DNA of 64,000 nucleotides. Source: an uncultured Spirochaetales bacterium. Its GTDB lineage: Bacteria; Spirochaetota; Spirochaetia; Sphaerochaetales; Sphaerochaetaceae. Under the pieces are notes generated by a model. It saw nothing but the letters and a program-made list of their open reading frames with translations, did not search any database and had not been told where the DNA came from. Shown one piece after another: positions 53,561 to 63,916 of this stretch. Position numbers and translations under genes: made by a program. The stretch's first letter is position 1; every line of letters starts with the position of its first letter. The stretch is from contig CADBSO010000034.1 in NCBI GenBank assembly GCA_902797395.1, positions 1-64,000 of the forward strand, given 5' to 3'.

Positions 53561-54249
53561 TTGATTTAAGCCAAGGCTGTGTTCTTATCCGTTGTTGCGG
53601 AAGAGGGCATAGTCTTTTTTCATATCTGAGAATAATAAATCGGACTCATGCTCTGGTTCAAGGGGATGAGCAGTAATTATTCGGAAGGAATTTTTGAAAA
53701 AAGCCATATCAGACAGGCATTGCCTAATATGGCCGATTATTTAGCGGATCCGCTTGTGTCCGCCTGCCAATGCGAAGGTATTTGCGAGCAGGTTCGTTTA
53801 TGCGGATTCCGAGCAAGCCGGGACTGTGTATCGCCTCGCCTGATGCGGTGAGGCGTAGTCGCTCCGGCCCCGCGGCCCGCCCGTTCCGCAGGCTTGCGGC
53901 CAGCGCAATCCTCGCGGAGCCGGCAGCCGCCGGACGGCATGAATGAAAGCGGGCCTTCGTTCGCTTCCGAAGCGCGTCAGGCTCCGCCGCTCTCCTTCTT
54001 TCCATCCGGCGGCTGCCGGCTCCGCAATGCAGCCCAAAACGGGCTGCATTGCGGAGCGGGCGTCAGGCTTCCGTTCGTATGGCCCGGCGCCCGGAAGCGA
54101 TTGGACGAACCTGCTTACACCCGCCTGCCAATGCGAAGGTATTTGCGAGCAGGTTCGTTTATGCAGATTCCGAGCAAGCCGGGACAATACTTTGTGTATG
54201 GCCCGGCGCCCGGAAGCGATTGGATGAACCTGCTTGCAAAGACCGAGCA
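53561..54249 (+). repeat. Composite GC-rich repeat region between pepF and eno
   Basis: No gene is supported. Block A, 64 bases at 53761-53824 and 54122-54185, differs at one position. Block B, 43 bases at 54077-54119 and 54196-54238, differs at two. Between A and B of the first unit lies a strongly GC-rich segment at 53832-54076, flanked by GTAT on both sides (53828-53831 and 54077-54080), like an insertion with a 4-base target duplication. Inside it, a 21-base perfect inverted repeat has arms at 53914-53934 and 54005-54025. A 17-base hairpin (arms 54019-54035 and 54041-54057, loop AAAAC) overlaps its right arm, so the two pairings are mutually exclusive. Confidence 0.75.
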
Positions 54250-55747
<1,498 letters not shown>

Positions 55748-55818
55748 TTAGCATCTAATGAACGGGCTTGGGCGGGTTTATCGGCTTTGTCTCAGGCGCG
55801 CTTCGGGAGGAATCAATT

Positions 55819-56355
55819 ATGAGCAGATATGCAGGAACGCAGACGGAAAAGAATTTGCAGGCGGCTTTTGCAGGTGAGAGCCAGGCTAGGAACAAGTATA
55901 CGTATTTCGCTTCGGTTGCGAAGAAAGAGGGCATGGAGCAGATCTCCGCAATATTCTTGAAGACGGCTGACAACGAGAAGGAGCATGCCAAGATGTGGCT
56001 CAAGGAGCTTGAGGGAATTGGTGATACCAAATCCAATCTCAAAGCGGCTGCCGAGGGTGAGAATTTCGAGTGGACTGACATGTATGAGGGATTCGCCAAA
56101 ACCGCCGAGCAGGAAGGATTCAAGGATCTTGCCATCAAGTTCAGACTGGTTGCTGCAATCGAGAAGAAGCATGAGGAGAGATACAGGAAACTCATGAGCA
56201 ATCTCGAGAATGATGAGGTTTTCGCTAAAAGCGAAGTGAAGATTTGGGAGTGTCGCAATTGCGGTCATATAATAGTGGGGACCAAAGCTCCGGAGATCTG
56301 TCCTGTTTGCGCTCATCCGAAGGCGTATTTTGAAATCACCGCAGAAAATTATTGA
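55819..56355 (+). CDS. rbr: Rubrerythrin (second copy)
   Basis: 178-residue peroxide-reducing diiron protein, closely similar to the first rubrerythrin through the N-terminal ferritin-like domain ([28 protein letters not shown]). The C-terminal rubredoxin domain again has two CxxC pairs (CRNC, CPVC). I chose the ATG at 55819, which follows GGGAGGA; the longer open frame upstream is not family sequence. It is followed immediately by a methyltransferase gene in the same direction. The divergent palindromic promoter suggests stress regulation distinct from copy 1. Confidence 0.95.
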   Translation: MSRYAGTQTEKNLQAAFAGESQARNKYTYFASVAKKEGMEQISAIFLKTADNEKEHAKMWLKELEGIGDTKSNLKAAAEGENFEWTDMYEGFAKTAEQEGFKDLAIKFRLVAAIEKKHEERYRKLMSNLENDEVFAKSEVKIWECRNCGHIIVGTKAPEICPVCAHPKAYFEITAENY

Positions 56356-56367
56356 TATTCGAATCCG

Positions 56368-57450
56368 TTGGTACTGAGAACAGAAAAGCTTATTCCGTTC
56401 TTCACTTCGATTTCGCATGATGAAAACGGAAAGGCTGTCATATACGATGGTTCGCTTGATGGAGAGGAAGTTGAGGTTTCCGTTGTCGGCGAAAGGAATG
56501 ATTTCATAAAAGCGGAGTTGGTTAGGGTCATCAGCCCTTCTTCAGATAGGATAGAGCCGATGTGTCCGCATTTCGGGATATGCGGAGGCTGTGATCTGCT
56601 TTTTATGACTCGCGAAAGGGAATGCGCCGAGAAGGAAAGGATATTCCGGAGCTTTTTCGGGAGATTCTCCGGCGTCTCCTTTCTTGATTCCGTATTTCCG
56701 CAGAGGGAGGGTTCGAGGATAAGGGCCGCCTTCAGGTGCGATGCCGGATCAAAAGGCTTTTTTCGCAGGGGCAGTCATGAGGTAGTTGACATAGGATATT
56801 GTCCTCTGCTTGATCCCGCTCTGAATGATGCGCTTGCGGATTTGCCATTGCGGTCGCATGTTGCCGGAACGCCATTGTCTGGAAATGGAAAGGCGGAGGA
56901 GTTCATGGCCTTCAAATCCGTTGAGATTTCAGGTTATAGGTATCATGTCGGAAATGATGTGTTTTTTCAGGCGAATATTCCCAGCGCGGCGGCTTTGCTT
57001 GATTTCGTGGTCGGATTTGCGGGAAATGCTTCCGAGGTTTTGGATATATATGCCGGCATAGGATTCTTCTCAAAGGCACTGGAATCCGTTGGAAGAAAAA
57101 CGATCGCAATAGAGGAAAATCCGAACTGCCTCGCATATGCGAAAAAGAATCTCAAGATGACTGAATATCATAATATCAGAGTTGAGGATGCCGGATTTCT
57201 CCTTCGCAAATCCAGGCCGGAGTTTGTTGTGATTGATCCGCCTCGCATGGGTATGACTCCAGCTGCATTTCGGGTTATAAGCGGTCTCAAGCCGAAGCGG
57301 ATCGCATACGTTTCATGCGCTATTGACAGATCCATCAGGGATATAGAGCGGTTTGTTGCGCAGGGCTATTCGGTTACGCATGCGCAGCTTTACGATATGG
57401 CGCCTGCTACAAGGCATATTGAGACGGCTTGTTTGCTTGAAAGGGGCTGA
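56368..57450 (+). CDS. 23S rRNA/tRNA uracil-5-methyltransferase (RlmD/TrmA-like) with Fe-S motif
   Basis: 360-residue SAM-dependent m5U methyltransferase. An N-terminal OB/TRAM-like segment (IYDGSLDGEEVEVSVVGERNDF) precedes an Fe-S motif CPHFGICGGCDLLF with a fourth Cys at GYCPLL. The SAM site is VLDIYAGIGFFSK, then VVIDPPRMGM, and the catalytic Cys segment YVSCAIDRSIRDI. It is shorter than E. coli RlmD. No ATG is available: a TTG at 56368, 12 bases after the rubrerythrin stop, is the first possible start and lacks a clear ribosome site, so the start is tentative. The target uridine (23S or tRNA) cannot be decided from sequence alone. Confidence 0.82.
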   Translation: MVLRTEKLIPFFTSISHDENGKAVIYDGSLDGEEVEVSVVGERNDFIKAELVRVISPSSDRIEPMCPHFGICGGCDLLFMTRERECAEKERIFRSFFGRFSGVSFLDSVFPQREGSRIRAAFRCDAGSKGFFRRGSHEVVDIGYCPLLDPALNDALADLPLRSHVAGTPLSGNGKAEEFMAFKSVEISGYRYHVGNDVFFQANIPSAAALLDFVVGFAGNASEVLDIYAGIGFFSKALESVGRKTIAIEENPNCLAYAKKNLKMTEYHNIRVEDAGFLLRKSRPEFVVIDPPRMGMTPAAFRVISGLKPKRIAYVSCAIDRSIRDIERFVAQGYSVTHAQLYDMAPATRHIETACLLERG

Positions 57451-57458
57451 TGGCGGGT

Positions 57459-57495
57459 TTGGCATTGTAGCGGAATTGTCTTATAATTATAATAA
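57459..57495 (+). promoter_or_regulatory. Promoter overlapped by a PerR-box-like sequence
   Basis: TTGGCA at 57459-57464 and TATAAT at 57482-57487 with a 17-base spacer. TTATAATTATAATAA at 57481-57495 matches the PerR consensus (TTATAATNATTATAA) at 14 of 15 positions and covers the -10, a position suited to repression. PerR itself is not encoded in the window, so this is a motif-level call. Confidence 0.5.
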
Positions 57496-57636
57496 GGATG
57501 TAATGGAATAAGGTTGTGCCCGAAAAATAGGAGCGTTTGAAAACATGCTGCTTTTGAGGTCTTTTGTGGGTTTTGGAGGCGGAAAAGCGCGCCTGAATGC
57601 TATGCTTGGATCGGGCGGATGTTTGTCGGAGGATTG

Positions 57637-58977
57637 ATGAGAAGATTTTGTTTGGTCGCATGCCTCATATCGCTTTTGCTTTCCTTGCTGTGCTGCGGCG
57701 GAAATTCGGAATATGATCCGTATGTGAAGTTCATGGTGAACCATTTCGTGGAGGATGGCGTTGACGGCAACGGGTCTCCCGTTTATAAGAATGTCAGATT
57801 CACATATGAGGTTCTGAAGGGGCATACTTTGGAAGACGGAATGCCTAAGAGGATTCATGATGATTTGGCTTTGAATGGCTATGCGATCATAAGCTATTTC
57901 ACCGTTCCGGAGAAATTCGGTGAATTTAAGGCGTATAAGCATTATGTCAATCCTGGTAAAATGCCGGATCAAAGCTTGATGGAGCGCCAGATCCGCAATT
58001 TGGATAATCTGGTTTTTTTCCAGGATACGGAAGTTTATGCGTATTATGCCCAATCCGCCAAGTCGAATCAGGTATTTAGAGTCAAGTGTCTGAATTTTGA
58101 GAATGTGGAGTATGGCCAGAGACCTGTTACGGATACGATTGAAGTGGTGATCGAGAGAGGCGAGGAGATGTCAGTTGACTTGCTGAAGCGGAAGATCCGG
58201 CAGAGGGGTGGAAGCAAGAGCTCTTTGGACGGCGGCAAGATCATGTTCGCAACATATGCTGGAGAAGTCTATGAGATTCCGGATGGCGTGACTGATAATT
58301 GGTATACTCTGAAATGGGCTATGGAGGCTGAAAAAGGCGAGCCGCTGTTGAATCTTGAGGAGTCGACTGGCGTTCGGGAGGTTTGCATAGGGTACGAATG
58401 GGTGAAGCCGAGGTCATCGCTGAATATAAAGGTGCGCGGCTTGAATATGGACGAGAGCACCAGAAGCTGCAATTCCGTACAGAAGTGGGAGGTTCCCGTT
58501 GATTATGCGGTTTTCGAGGACGAGACCGCGCTTTCCAGTTTCACAAGGTGCTTGAAGGATAATATTTATCCTCAGGATGACAAGGCCGAACTCAATATGC
58601 CTTATAAGAGCGGATCCCAGACCGAGCGCTTGCAAATGGCGGTAACGGTTTCTGGGGTTGAGAGCTATTTCACAAAGATGCAATCCAATCCGAATCTGCT
58701 TTTCGTGAAAAACAATATGGAAATAGGATTCAAATACGAATCCATAGGAAAATTCGAGGGCAATGGTCCGTTCAATTGCTACAAGGCTCCGAACACCACG
58801 CTTGTGAATACGATTCTGTTCAAGCCGGATAGCGATCTCGCAGGTCAGCCGCTGAAGCATGTTTTCAAGAACGGCAGCATAGATGTGAGCGTGTTCCAGC
58901 CGTGGATGGAATTTTCGGCCAGGGATGGCGTTGCAAATACCGTTGAGATCTACATGATGTATCAGCTCGTCAACTGA
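57637..58977 (+). CDS. Lipoprotein of unknown function
   Basis: 446 residues. The signal MRRFCLVACLISLLLSLLCC gives a lipidated Cys near residue 20. I do not recognise the family. The mature protein has an aromatic-rich N-terminal half (VFFQDTEVYAYYAQSAKSNQVF, quoted only to its motif YAYYAQ) that faintly resembles B-repeat endings. A second half contains repeated VFEDETALSSF and YFTKMQSNP-type segments. It carries no FGE, MACPF or BIG2 signature. The ATG at 57637 follows GGAGG; an ATG six codons upstream is less likely. Own promoter with a PerR-like box and own terminator: a monocistronic unit. Its function may relate to peroxide response only if the box is real. Confidence 0.7.
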   Translation: MRRFCLVACLISLLLSLLCCGGNSEYDPYVKFMVNHFVEDGVDGNGSPVYKNVRFTYEVLKGHTLEDGMPKRIHDDLALNGYAIISYFTVPEKFGEFKAYKHYVNPGKMPDQSLMERQIRNLDNLVFFQDTEVYAYYAQSAKSNQVFRVKCLNFENVEYGQRPVTDTIEVVIERGEEMSVDLLKRKIRQRGGSKSSLDGGKIMFATYAGEVYEIPDGVTDNWYTLKWAMEAEKGEPLLNLEESTGVREVCIGYEWVKPRSSLNIKVRGLNMDESTRSCNSVQKWEVPVDYAVFEDETALSSFTRCLKDNIYPQDDKAELNMPYKSGSQTERLQMAVTVSGVESYFTKMQSNPNLLFVKNNMEIGFKYESIGKFEGNGPFNCYKAPNTTLVNTILFKPDSDLAGQPLKHVFKNGSIDVSVFQPWMEFSARDGVANTVEIYMMYQLVN

Positions 58978-59019
58978 TTGCTGCGCTTGTTGTTTTTTGA
59001 TGTGTGAAAGGTTTTGATA

Positions 59020-59043
59020 GCACCCGAAAGGGTGCTTTTTTTT
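59020..59043 (+). terminator. Rho-independent terminator
   Basis: GCACCC-GAAA-GGGTGC tetraloop hairpin followed by eight T residues, after the lipoprotein gene. Confidence 0.92.
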
Positions 59044-59190
59044 GTGCTTGCGGGCTTGTTTGCGCGGTTTTTGGCGCTGTTTGATCCGCTGGTATGGCAC
59101 AAAAAGCCGTCAAGCGCTTGCAAATGTCGTTGCTGTATCATTTTGGATATTGCCACAAGTATCATTCTGCATGTGCGAGGGGGGCAACAG

Positions 59191-59219
59191 TTGACAACTC
59201 CTATTCAAAACAATAAAAT
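59191..59219 (+). promoter_or_regulatory. Promoter of the RloA/RloB-like and gltX operon
   Basis: TTGACA at 59191-59196 and TAAAAT at 59214-59219 with a 17-base spacer, about 60 bases before the ATPase start. The rest of the 300-base gap contains only this and the terminator. Confidence 0.65.
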
Positions 59220-59279
59220 AGACATTATGAATAATTGTATGCGCTTGAATATGCGTCGCATGAATTTGGAGGTGCAGCA

Positions 59280-60476
59280 GTGTTGATCTCTGTCAGTTGC
59301 AAGAATTTCAAGTCGGTCAAGGACAACGAAACCATTTCCTTTGACTGCATCAACGATGTTCGGCTGGATGACAACAGGCTTGTTGAGATAAACGACAGGT
59401 ATAAGCTCATAAAATCGTTGGCTATAATTGGCCCCAATGGTGCGGGAAAGAGTACTATGGCCAGGGTTTTGGAGGCTCTGAAATGCATAGTCACATCGGA
59501 AGACGGCGATGAGCAGAAGATGTTGCGCAAGTTTTTTCAGGGGAGCTTTTTCGGATATGGCGAAACCAAGGGGATGCCTTCGATATTGAGCATTGATTTC
59601 GTTACCGAGAAGGATGAGATCATCCGTTATAGGATAATGGCGAGTCACGAGCGAATTTATTCCGAAACCCTCTATAGGACTATAGACGGGATGAAGAAGA
59701 TGATATATTCGAGAAAATACATACCTGATACCGGAAGATACAGGTGCTCCTTCGGAAGAGCCTACGAAGGCGAGGAGCGGCGCGAGCTGACGCGCAAATT
59801 AGCGGATGGCAAGACTGTTCTTCAGCGCGCAGCGCGTTTGGGTTTGGATTTTTTCTCCGATGTCTATTCGTGGTTTGACAATGTTCTTGATGTGAAGCCG
59901 ATCGGCTTTTCGTCTTCGAGCGAGAAGTATTTTGTCAGAATGATGGAAGAGCATCCGGATTGGAAGAAGAAGATCGTTGACTTCCTTTGGTCATGTGACA
60001 TCACGGATGTGAAGGATGTGATGATCAGGGACGGCCATGCTCTCTTCATACATACCAATGCGCTGGACAAGCGCGGCCAGTATTTTGATGGCGAATCGTT
60101 CAGTCTTAGGAGGCTGGTTACGATAGGCGCTTCGATTTTTGAGGCATATGTCACAAACAAGACAATGGTTTTCGATGATTTTGGAATGATGCTGCATCCG
60201 CTGGTTGTTCAACACTGCGCCAGGCTTTTCGAGGAATGCTCGAAAACGAAGAGGAGCCAGCTCATTGTCATAGACTGCAATCCTTCGCTTTTGAAGGACG
60301 GTCTTCTGAGGCGCGATGGAATATATTTCGCGGAGAAGACTTCTGAGGGATGCACCCGTTATTACAGTCTTGCGGATTACAGGTATTCGCTTAGAAGGCT
60401 GGATACGCCTAATGACTATCTGAATGGCGCATTCGGCGCATTGCCGCTGACGAACGAGTTCAAGTTCGATAAATAA
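59280..60476 (+). CDS. AAA15-type SMC/ABC-like ATPase (RloA/AbiL-like), variant Walker B
   Basis: 398 residues. The start is read as GTG at 59280, five bases after GGAGGTG; the next codon TTG is possible. The N-terminus ISVSCKNFKSVKDNETISF and Walker A GPNGAGKST (about residue 55) fit the AAA15/RloA family of anti-phage ATPases that pair with TOPRIM partners. The C-terminal region MVFDDFGMMLHPLVV corresponds to Walker B plus LHP, but has Asp-Asp where an active site usually has Asp-Glu. The signature area reads FDGESFSLRRLV rather than LSxG. ATPase activity may therefore be weak or lost. It is in an operon with the RloB-like gene (12-base gap) and gltX. Family confidence is moderate; function as defence is inferred. 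Confidence 0.7.
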   Translation: MLISVSCKNFKSVKDNETISFDCINDVRLDDNRLVEINDRYKLIKSLAIIGPNGAGKSTMARVLEALKCIVTSEDGDEQKMLRKFFQGSFFGYGETKGMPSILSIDFVTEKDEIIRYRIMASHERIYSETLYRTIDGMKKMIYSRKYIPDTGRYRCSFGRAYEGEERRELTRKLADGKTVLQRAARLGLDFFSDVYSWFDNVLDVKPIGFSSSSEKYFVRMMEEHPDWKKKIVDFLWSCDITDVKDVMIRDGHALFIHTNALDKRGQYFDGESFSLRRLVTIGASIFEAYVTNKTMVFDDFGMMLHPLVVQHCARLFEECSKTKRSQLIVIDCNPSLLKDGLLRRDGIYFAEKTSEGCTRYYSLADYRYSLRRLDTPNDYLNGAFGALPLTNEFKFDK

Positions 60477-60488
60477 GGAGAGTGGGAA

Positions 60489-61136
60489 ATGAGAAGAAGA
60501 TACGTTAAGAATCCGATGAAATCTTTTGCAGTTGTCACGAAATCTCCTGCTGAGGCCTTATTCTTCGAGCAGATGAAGAAGGATCTCAGATACAGAAATA
60601 TGATAGTTTGCCGAGTGGAGGCGGAAACGCTTGAGGATCTTATCAAGCAGACGCAATCCATAAGGCTCCGCAACAGGTATGATAGGGCATGGGCTGTGGC
60701 GTCTTTAAGCGATTATGCGAATCAGGAAGGACTTGATTTGAAAGCATGTCTCGCAGAGGCCAAGAGGAGAAAGGTTTTCCTTGCATATGCCAACCCTTCG
60801 ATATTCCTTTATTTTGCCATGCATTTCACGCTTCCGCAGAAGAAATGCTCAAACAAGGATTTGGCTTCCATAATAAGAAAGGAGTTCCCCGGTTTCGATT
60901 TCACTCGCGAATGGCTCTTGCATGATGGAACTGAATTTCATCTGAAGCTTTTCAAGCATAAGGGCACGGAGAGCGATAATGAGAGGGCATTTGTGAGCGA
61001 TAGCATTGCCACTGGCGATCTTTCTGAGATAAATTTCATAGTGGGATACCCTTCGGGCGCACCGAGTTTTCTTGCGGATTTGGCGGATTATTGCGGCGAG
61101 GGCGATGTGGCATATAACCAGAAGACGATAGATTGA
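60489..61136 (+). CDS. RloB-like protein with degenerate TOPRIM motifs
   Basis: 215 residues, likely partner of the upstream ATPase. The family layout is recognisable: a first strand-turn at FAVVTKSPAEALFFEQM where RloB proteins have an EGEKTE-type acidic motif, YDRAWAVASLSDYANQ where they have a VFDRDD-type metal motif, and AYANPSIFLYFAMHF where they have SNPCFELWLLLHF. Most acidic residues that would bind metal are replaced by Ser, Leu or Lys, so nuclease activity looks unlikely. GGAGAG precedes the ATG. It lies four bases ahead of gltX, an unusual position for a defence gene. Could be a repurposed pair. The assignment rests on conserved layout, not on strong similarity. Confidence 0.55.
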   Translation: MRRRYVKNPMKSFAVVTKSPAEALFFEQMKKDLRYRNMIVCRVEAETLEDLIKQTQSIRLRNRYDRAWAVASLSDYANQEGLDLKACLAEAKRRKVFLAYANPSIFLYFAMHFTLPQKKCSNKDLASIIRKEFPGFDFTREWLLHDGTEFHLKLFKHKGTESDNERAFVSDSIATGDLSEINFIVGYPSGAPSFLADLADYCGEGDVAYNQKTID

Positions 61137-61140
61137 GGAT

Positions 61141-62601
61141 ATGGGCGATACGGTCAGAGTAAGATATGCTCCGTCTCCTACGGGGTATCAGCATATAGGT
61201 GGAGTCAGAACGGCTCTGTATAACTATTTTTTCGCGAAATCGAACGGCGGCAAGTTCATTTTGCGCGTCGAGGATACGGATAGGGAGCGGTTTGCCCCTG
61301 ATTATCAGCAGGATATTTTCGATTCGCTGGCGTTTTTGGGGGTTGTCCCCGATGAAGGTCCCGGCTTCGGAGGCGAATGCGGTCCTTATATTCAAAGCGA
61401 GAGAGTCTCGATTTACAGGGAATATGCTGAAAACCTTGTGAAGGCGGGGAAGGCTTATTATTGCTTCTGCACGTCCGAGCGGCTTGAACAGCTCAAAAAG
61501 CAGCAGGAGCAATCCAAAAGCAGCAGCCAGGGGTATGATCGCAAATGCAGCGCGCTCAGCCCTGATGAGGCTGCGGCCAGGATAGCGGCTGGTGAAAGCC
61601 ATGTCATACGTCTCAGGATTCCTACGGAGGGCTCCACATCTTTCGATGATGAGATTCTCGGCAGGATAACGCGCAAGAACAAGGATATTACTCCGGATCC
61701 GATAATTCTTAAAAGCGATGGGTTTCCGACATATCACCTTGCGAATGTGATAGATGATCACCTTATGGGGATAACGCACATAATGAGAGCGCAGGAGTGG
61801 CTTCCTTCGGTTCCGCTTCACATAATGCTCTATGATGCGTTCGGCTGGCAGCCTCCGAAGTTCTGCCATTTGCCTATGGTTATGGGCAAGGACGGCCAGA
61901 AGCTTTCCAAAAGGCATGGCAGCACATCTCTCAGACAATTCATTTCCGAGGGGTATTTGAAGGAATCCATAATAAATTACGTCACTTTGGTCGGATGGGC
62001 GTATGACGGGGAGAGAGAGGTCTTCAGCAAGCAGGAACTCGAAAAGGTGTTCGATATGTCTAAGATACATCCGTCTCCAGCGGTTTTCGATTACAAGAAA
62101 CTGGATTGGTTCAATGGAATGTACATTAGGGAGAAGTCGGATGCGGAGCTTGTTGATCTCCTCAGGCCTCATTTCAACGAGCAGGGGCTGGTTGTCGGCG
62201 ATGACGGCATCGCAAGAATTATTCCTCTTGTTAAGGAGCGTCTCAAAAAGCTTTCCGATGCGCCGGCTATGGTCAGGTTCCTCTTCGAGAATGTGACATA
62301 TCACGATAAGAAGGATTTCGCCGCGAAGGGCGATGGGCTTGATGTCGCTATCCATTACCTCAAACAGGCATTGCCGTTGTTCGAGAATGCTAAAACCGAT
62401 GATGACATTGATGCCATAGAAGAGCGTTTGCAGGAGATTTCCAAGGCGGACGGCGTCAAGGCCAATAGCGTCTTCATGCCGCTGAGGACCGCGATTACCG
62501 CTAGCCCTGTTTCGCCTCCGTTGTTCGCATCGATAAGGCTTTTGGGAGTTGATAAGGCGGTTTCGCGCATAAAAGCAGCCATAACGTTTCTCGAATCATA
62601 G
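61141..62601 (+). CDS. gltX: Glutamyl-tRNA synthetase (GluRS)
   Basis: 486-residue class I aminoacyl-tRNA synthetase charging tRNA-Glu (or also tRNA-Gln if the indirect route is used). The HIGH motif reads HIGG near residue 18 (RYAPSPTGYQHIGG), the VEDTDR motif follows, and KMSKS is KLSKRHG near residue 257. The C-terminal anticodon-binding helical domain is present. Length is normal. It starts four bases after the RloB-like stop with TTGAGG before the ATG, so it may depend on the upstream promoter at 59191. Confidence 0.95.
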   Translation: MGDTVRVRYAPSPTGYQHIGGVRTALYNYFFAKSNGGKFILRVEDTDRERFAPDYQQDIFDSLAFLGVVPDEGPGFGGECGPYIQSERVSIYREYAENLVKAGKAYYCFCTSERLEQLKKQQEQSKSSSQGYDRKCSALSPDEAAARIAAGESHVIRLRIPTEGSTSFDDEILGRITRKNKDITPDPIILKSDGFPTYHLANVIDDHLMGITHIMRAQEWLPSVPLHIMLYDAFGWQPPKFCHLPMVMGKDGQKLSKRHGSTSLRQFISEGYLKESIINYVTLVGWAYDGEREVFSKQELEKVFDMSKIHPSPAVFDYKKLDWFNGMYIREKSDAELVDLLRPHFNEQGLVVGDDGIARIIPLVKERLKKLSDAPAMVRFLFENVTYHDKKDFAAKGDGLDVAIHYLKQALPLFENAKTDDDIDAIEERLQEISKADGVKANSVFMPLRTAITASPVSPPLFASIRLLGVDKAVSRIKAAITFLES

Positions 62602-62628
62602 CGATTTTGCTGTCAGGCGGTTTTCCCT

Positions 62629-63495
62629 ATGACGAATCTTGTGGCTTTCTGTTACGATTTTGATAAGACGCTCACCCAAAGCAATATGCAGGAGCAGGGG
62701 CTGATAAGTTCTTTGGACATGACGACGGATGAGTTTTGGGGTGAGACCGATAGGATGTCCCTTGAGAACGGGATGGATGGCAATTTGTCTTATATGAGGC
62801 TTTTATGCGAGAAATCCGCCGGCAGATTCCCCCTTACGCGAGACAGACTTATGGGATTCGGTAAGGGCATAAGCTTTTTTCCTGGCGTTGTCGAATGGTT
62901 CGGGAAAATCAATTCCTATGCTTTGAGGCATGGATTGGAAGCCGAGCATTACATCATATCGTGTGGCACCAAGGAGATAATAGACGGAACCGCGATCGCA
63001 GGAAATTTCAAAAGGATTTATGCCAGCAGCTATCTTTATGGGAGAAACGGCGAGGCGGTTTGGCCTGCGCAGGTGGTGAATTTCACTAACAAGACGCAAT
63101 TTTTGTATAGGATCAAAAAAGGCGCGCTGGATGTCAACGACATGAGCGTGAATGATTTCAAGCGCTCCTCGGATATTCGCATACCTTTTGAGCGCTTCAT
63201 ATATATAGGCGATAGCGATACCGACATACCATGCATGTCCATAGTAAATGGAAGCGGAGGGTTTTCGATAGGGGTTTATGACCCTGCGCATGGCAGCAGG
63301 CCTAAGGTCGAAAAGCTTCTTTGCGAGAGGCGCATAAGCTATTTTGCTCCTGCGGATTATACGGAAGGCTCGCAGCTCTATAAGATTGCCTGCGCGGCTA
63401 TTGATAAGATCAGCTGCGATATGAGATTGAGTGAGATAACCGGGAAATTGGCTTCCGGATGGTCGGGCGATTCATCGTCTCAGTGGGGTAGCTGA
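62629..63495 (+). CDS. HAD-superfamily phosphatase (SerB-like)
   Basis: 288-residue haloacid-dehalogenase-type hydrolase. The nucleophile motif is YDFDKTLT (about residues 8-16), motif II is IISCGTKEI, and motif IV is IYIGDSDTDIPC. A helical cap of about 90 residues lies between motifs I and II, resembling phosphoserine phosphatase-type enzymes. The 28-base gap after gltX and single-base gap before the riboflavin kinase suggest cotranscription. The substrate is not identified; a phosphate ester of a small metabolite is all that can be inferred. Confidence 0.75.
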   Translation: MTNLVAFCYDFDKTLTQSNMQEQGLISSLDMTTDEFWGETDRMSLENGMDGNLSYMRLLCEKSAGRFPLTRDRLMGFGKGISFFPGVVEWFGKINSYALRHGLEAEHYIISCGTKEIIDGTAIAGNFKRIYASSYLYGRNGEAVWPAQVVNFTNKTQFLYRIKKGALDVNDMSVNDFKRSSDIRIPFERFIYIGDSDTDIPCMSIVNGSGGFSIGVYDPAHGSRPKVEKLLCERRISYFAPADYTEGSQLYKIACAAIDKISCDMRLSEITGKLASGWSGDSSSQWGS

Positions 63496-63496
63496 T

Positions 63497-63916
63497 ATGT
63501 CGGGCGTGGGATCGTTCGATAAAAGCGGCATCGTTGCGGTTGCTCAGGGTGTGGTTGCGCATGGGCGCGGACTTGGACATACGGTAGGTTTGCCGACTGC
63601 AAATATTGATTTTCCGGCGCAGGAGCTTGCGATAGAATACGGGGTATATGCCACAATCATTGAGGTTGATGGAATCCGTTATCGCTCGATTACTAATATA
63701 GGTGCGAAACCTACTGTCGAGAGTAGCGGAAACGCAGGCATTGAGACCAATATCTTCGATTTTGATCAGGATATATACGGAAAAACCGTTCGTTTGGAAA
63801 TTTATGCTTTCCTCAGGGGCATAATGAAGTTCGCAAGCCTTGAGGAAGTCAAGGCCCAGACGGAAATCGATAAAAGGCGCGCCATTGAATTCTTCGAGGC
63901 AGGTTGCTTCCGATGA
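63497..63916 (+). CDS. Riboflavin kinase domain protein, stand-alone (no FAD synthetase domain)
   Basis: 139-residue flavokinase making FMN from riboflavin and ATP. The family pattern is clear: a GVVAHGRGLGHTVGLPTANID nucleotide/riboflavin loop (quoted to its motif GLPTAN), GVYATII, and TNIGAKPTV with a Thr/Asn metal site. A C-terminal IEFF helix is also present. Most bacterial RibF proteins are about 310 residues with an N-terminal FAD synthetase; here that domain is missing and the upstream gene is an unrelated HAD phosphatase. The start ATG is one base after the HAD stop. FAD synthesis would need a separate enzyme elsewhere. Confidence 0.85.
   Translation: MSGVGSFDKSGIVAVAQGVVAHGRGLGHTVGLPTANIDFPAQELAIEYGVYATIIEVDGIRYRSITNIGAKPTVESSGNAGIETNIFDFDQDIYGKTVRLEIYAFLRGIMKFASLEEVKAQTEIDKRRAIEFFEAGCFR

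Noticed and set aside
53648-53851. 67-codon frame after pepF
   Set aside because: No ribosome site or similarity, and its 3' half lies in repeat block A.
53761-54238. CRISPR array or integron attC cluster in the A/B repeats
   Set aside because: Only two copies of each block, unequal spacing, no cas or integrase genes, no attC core sites recognised.
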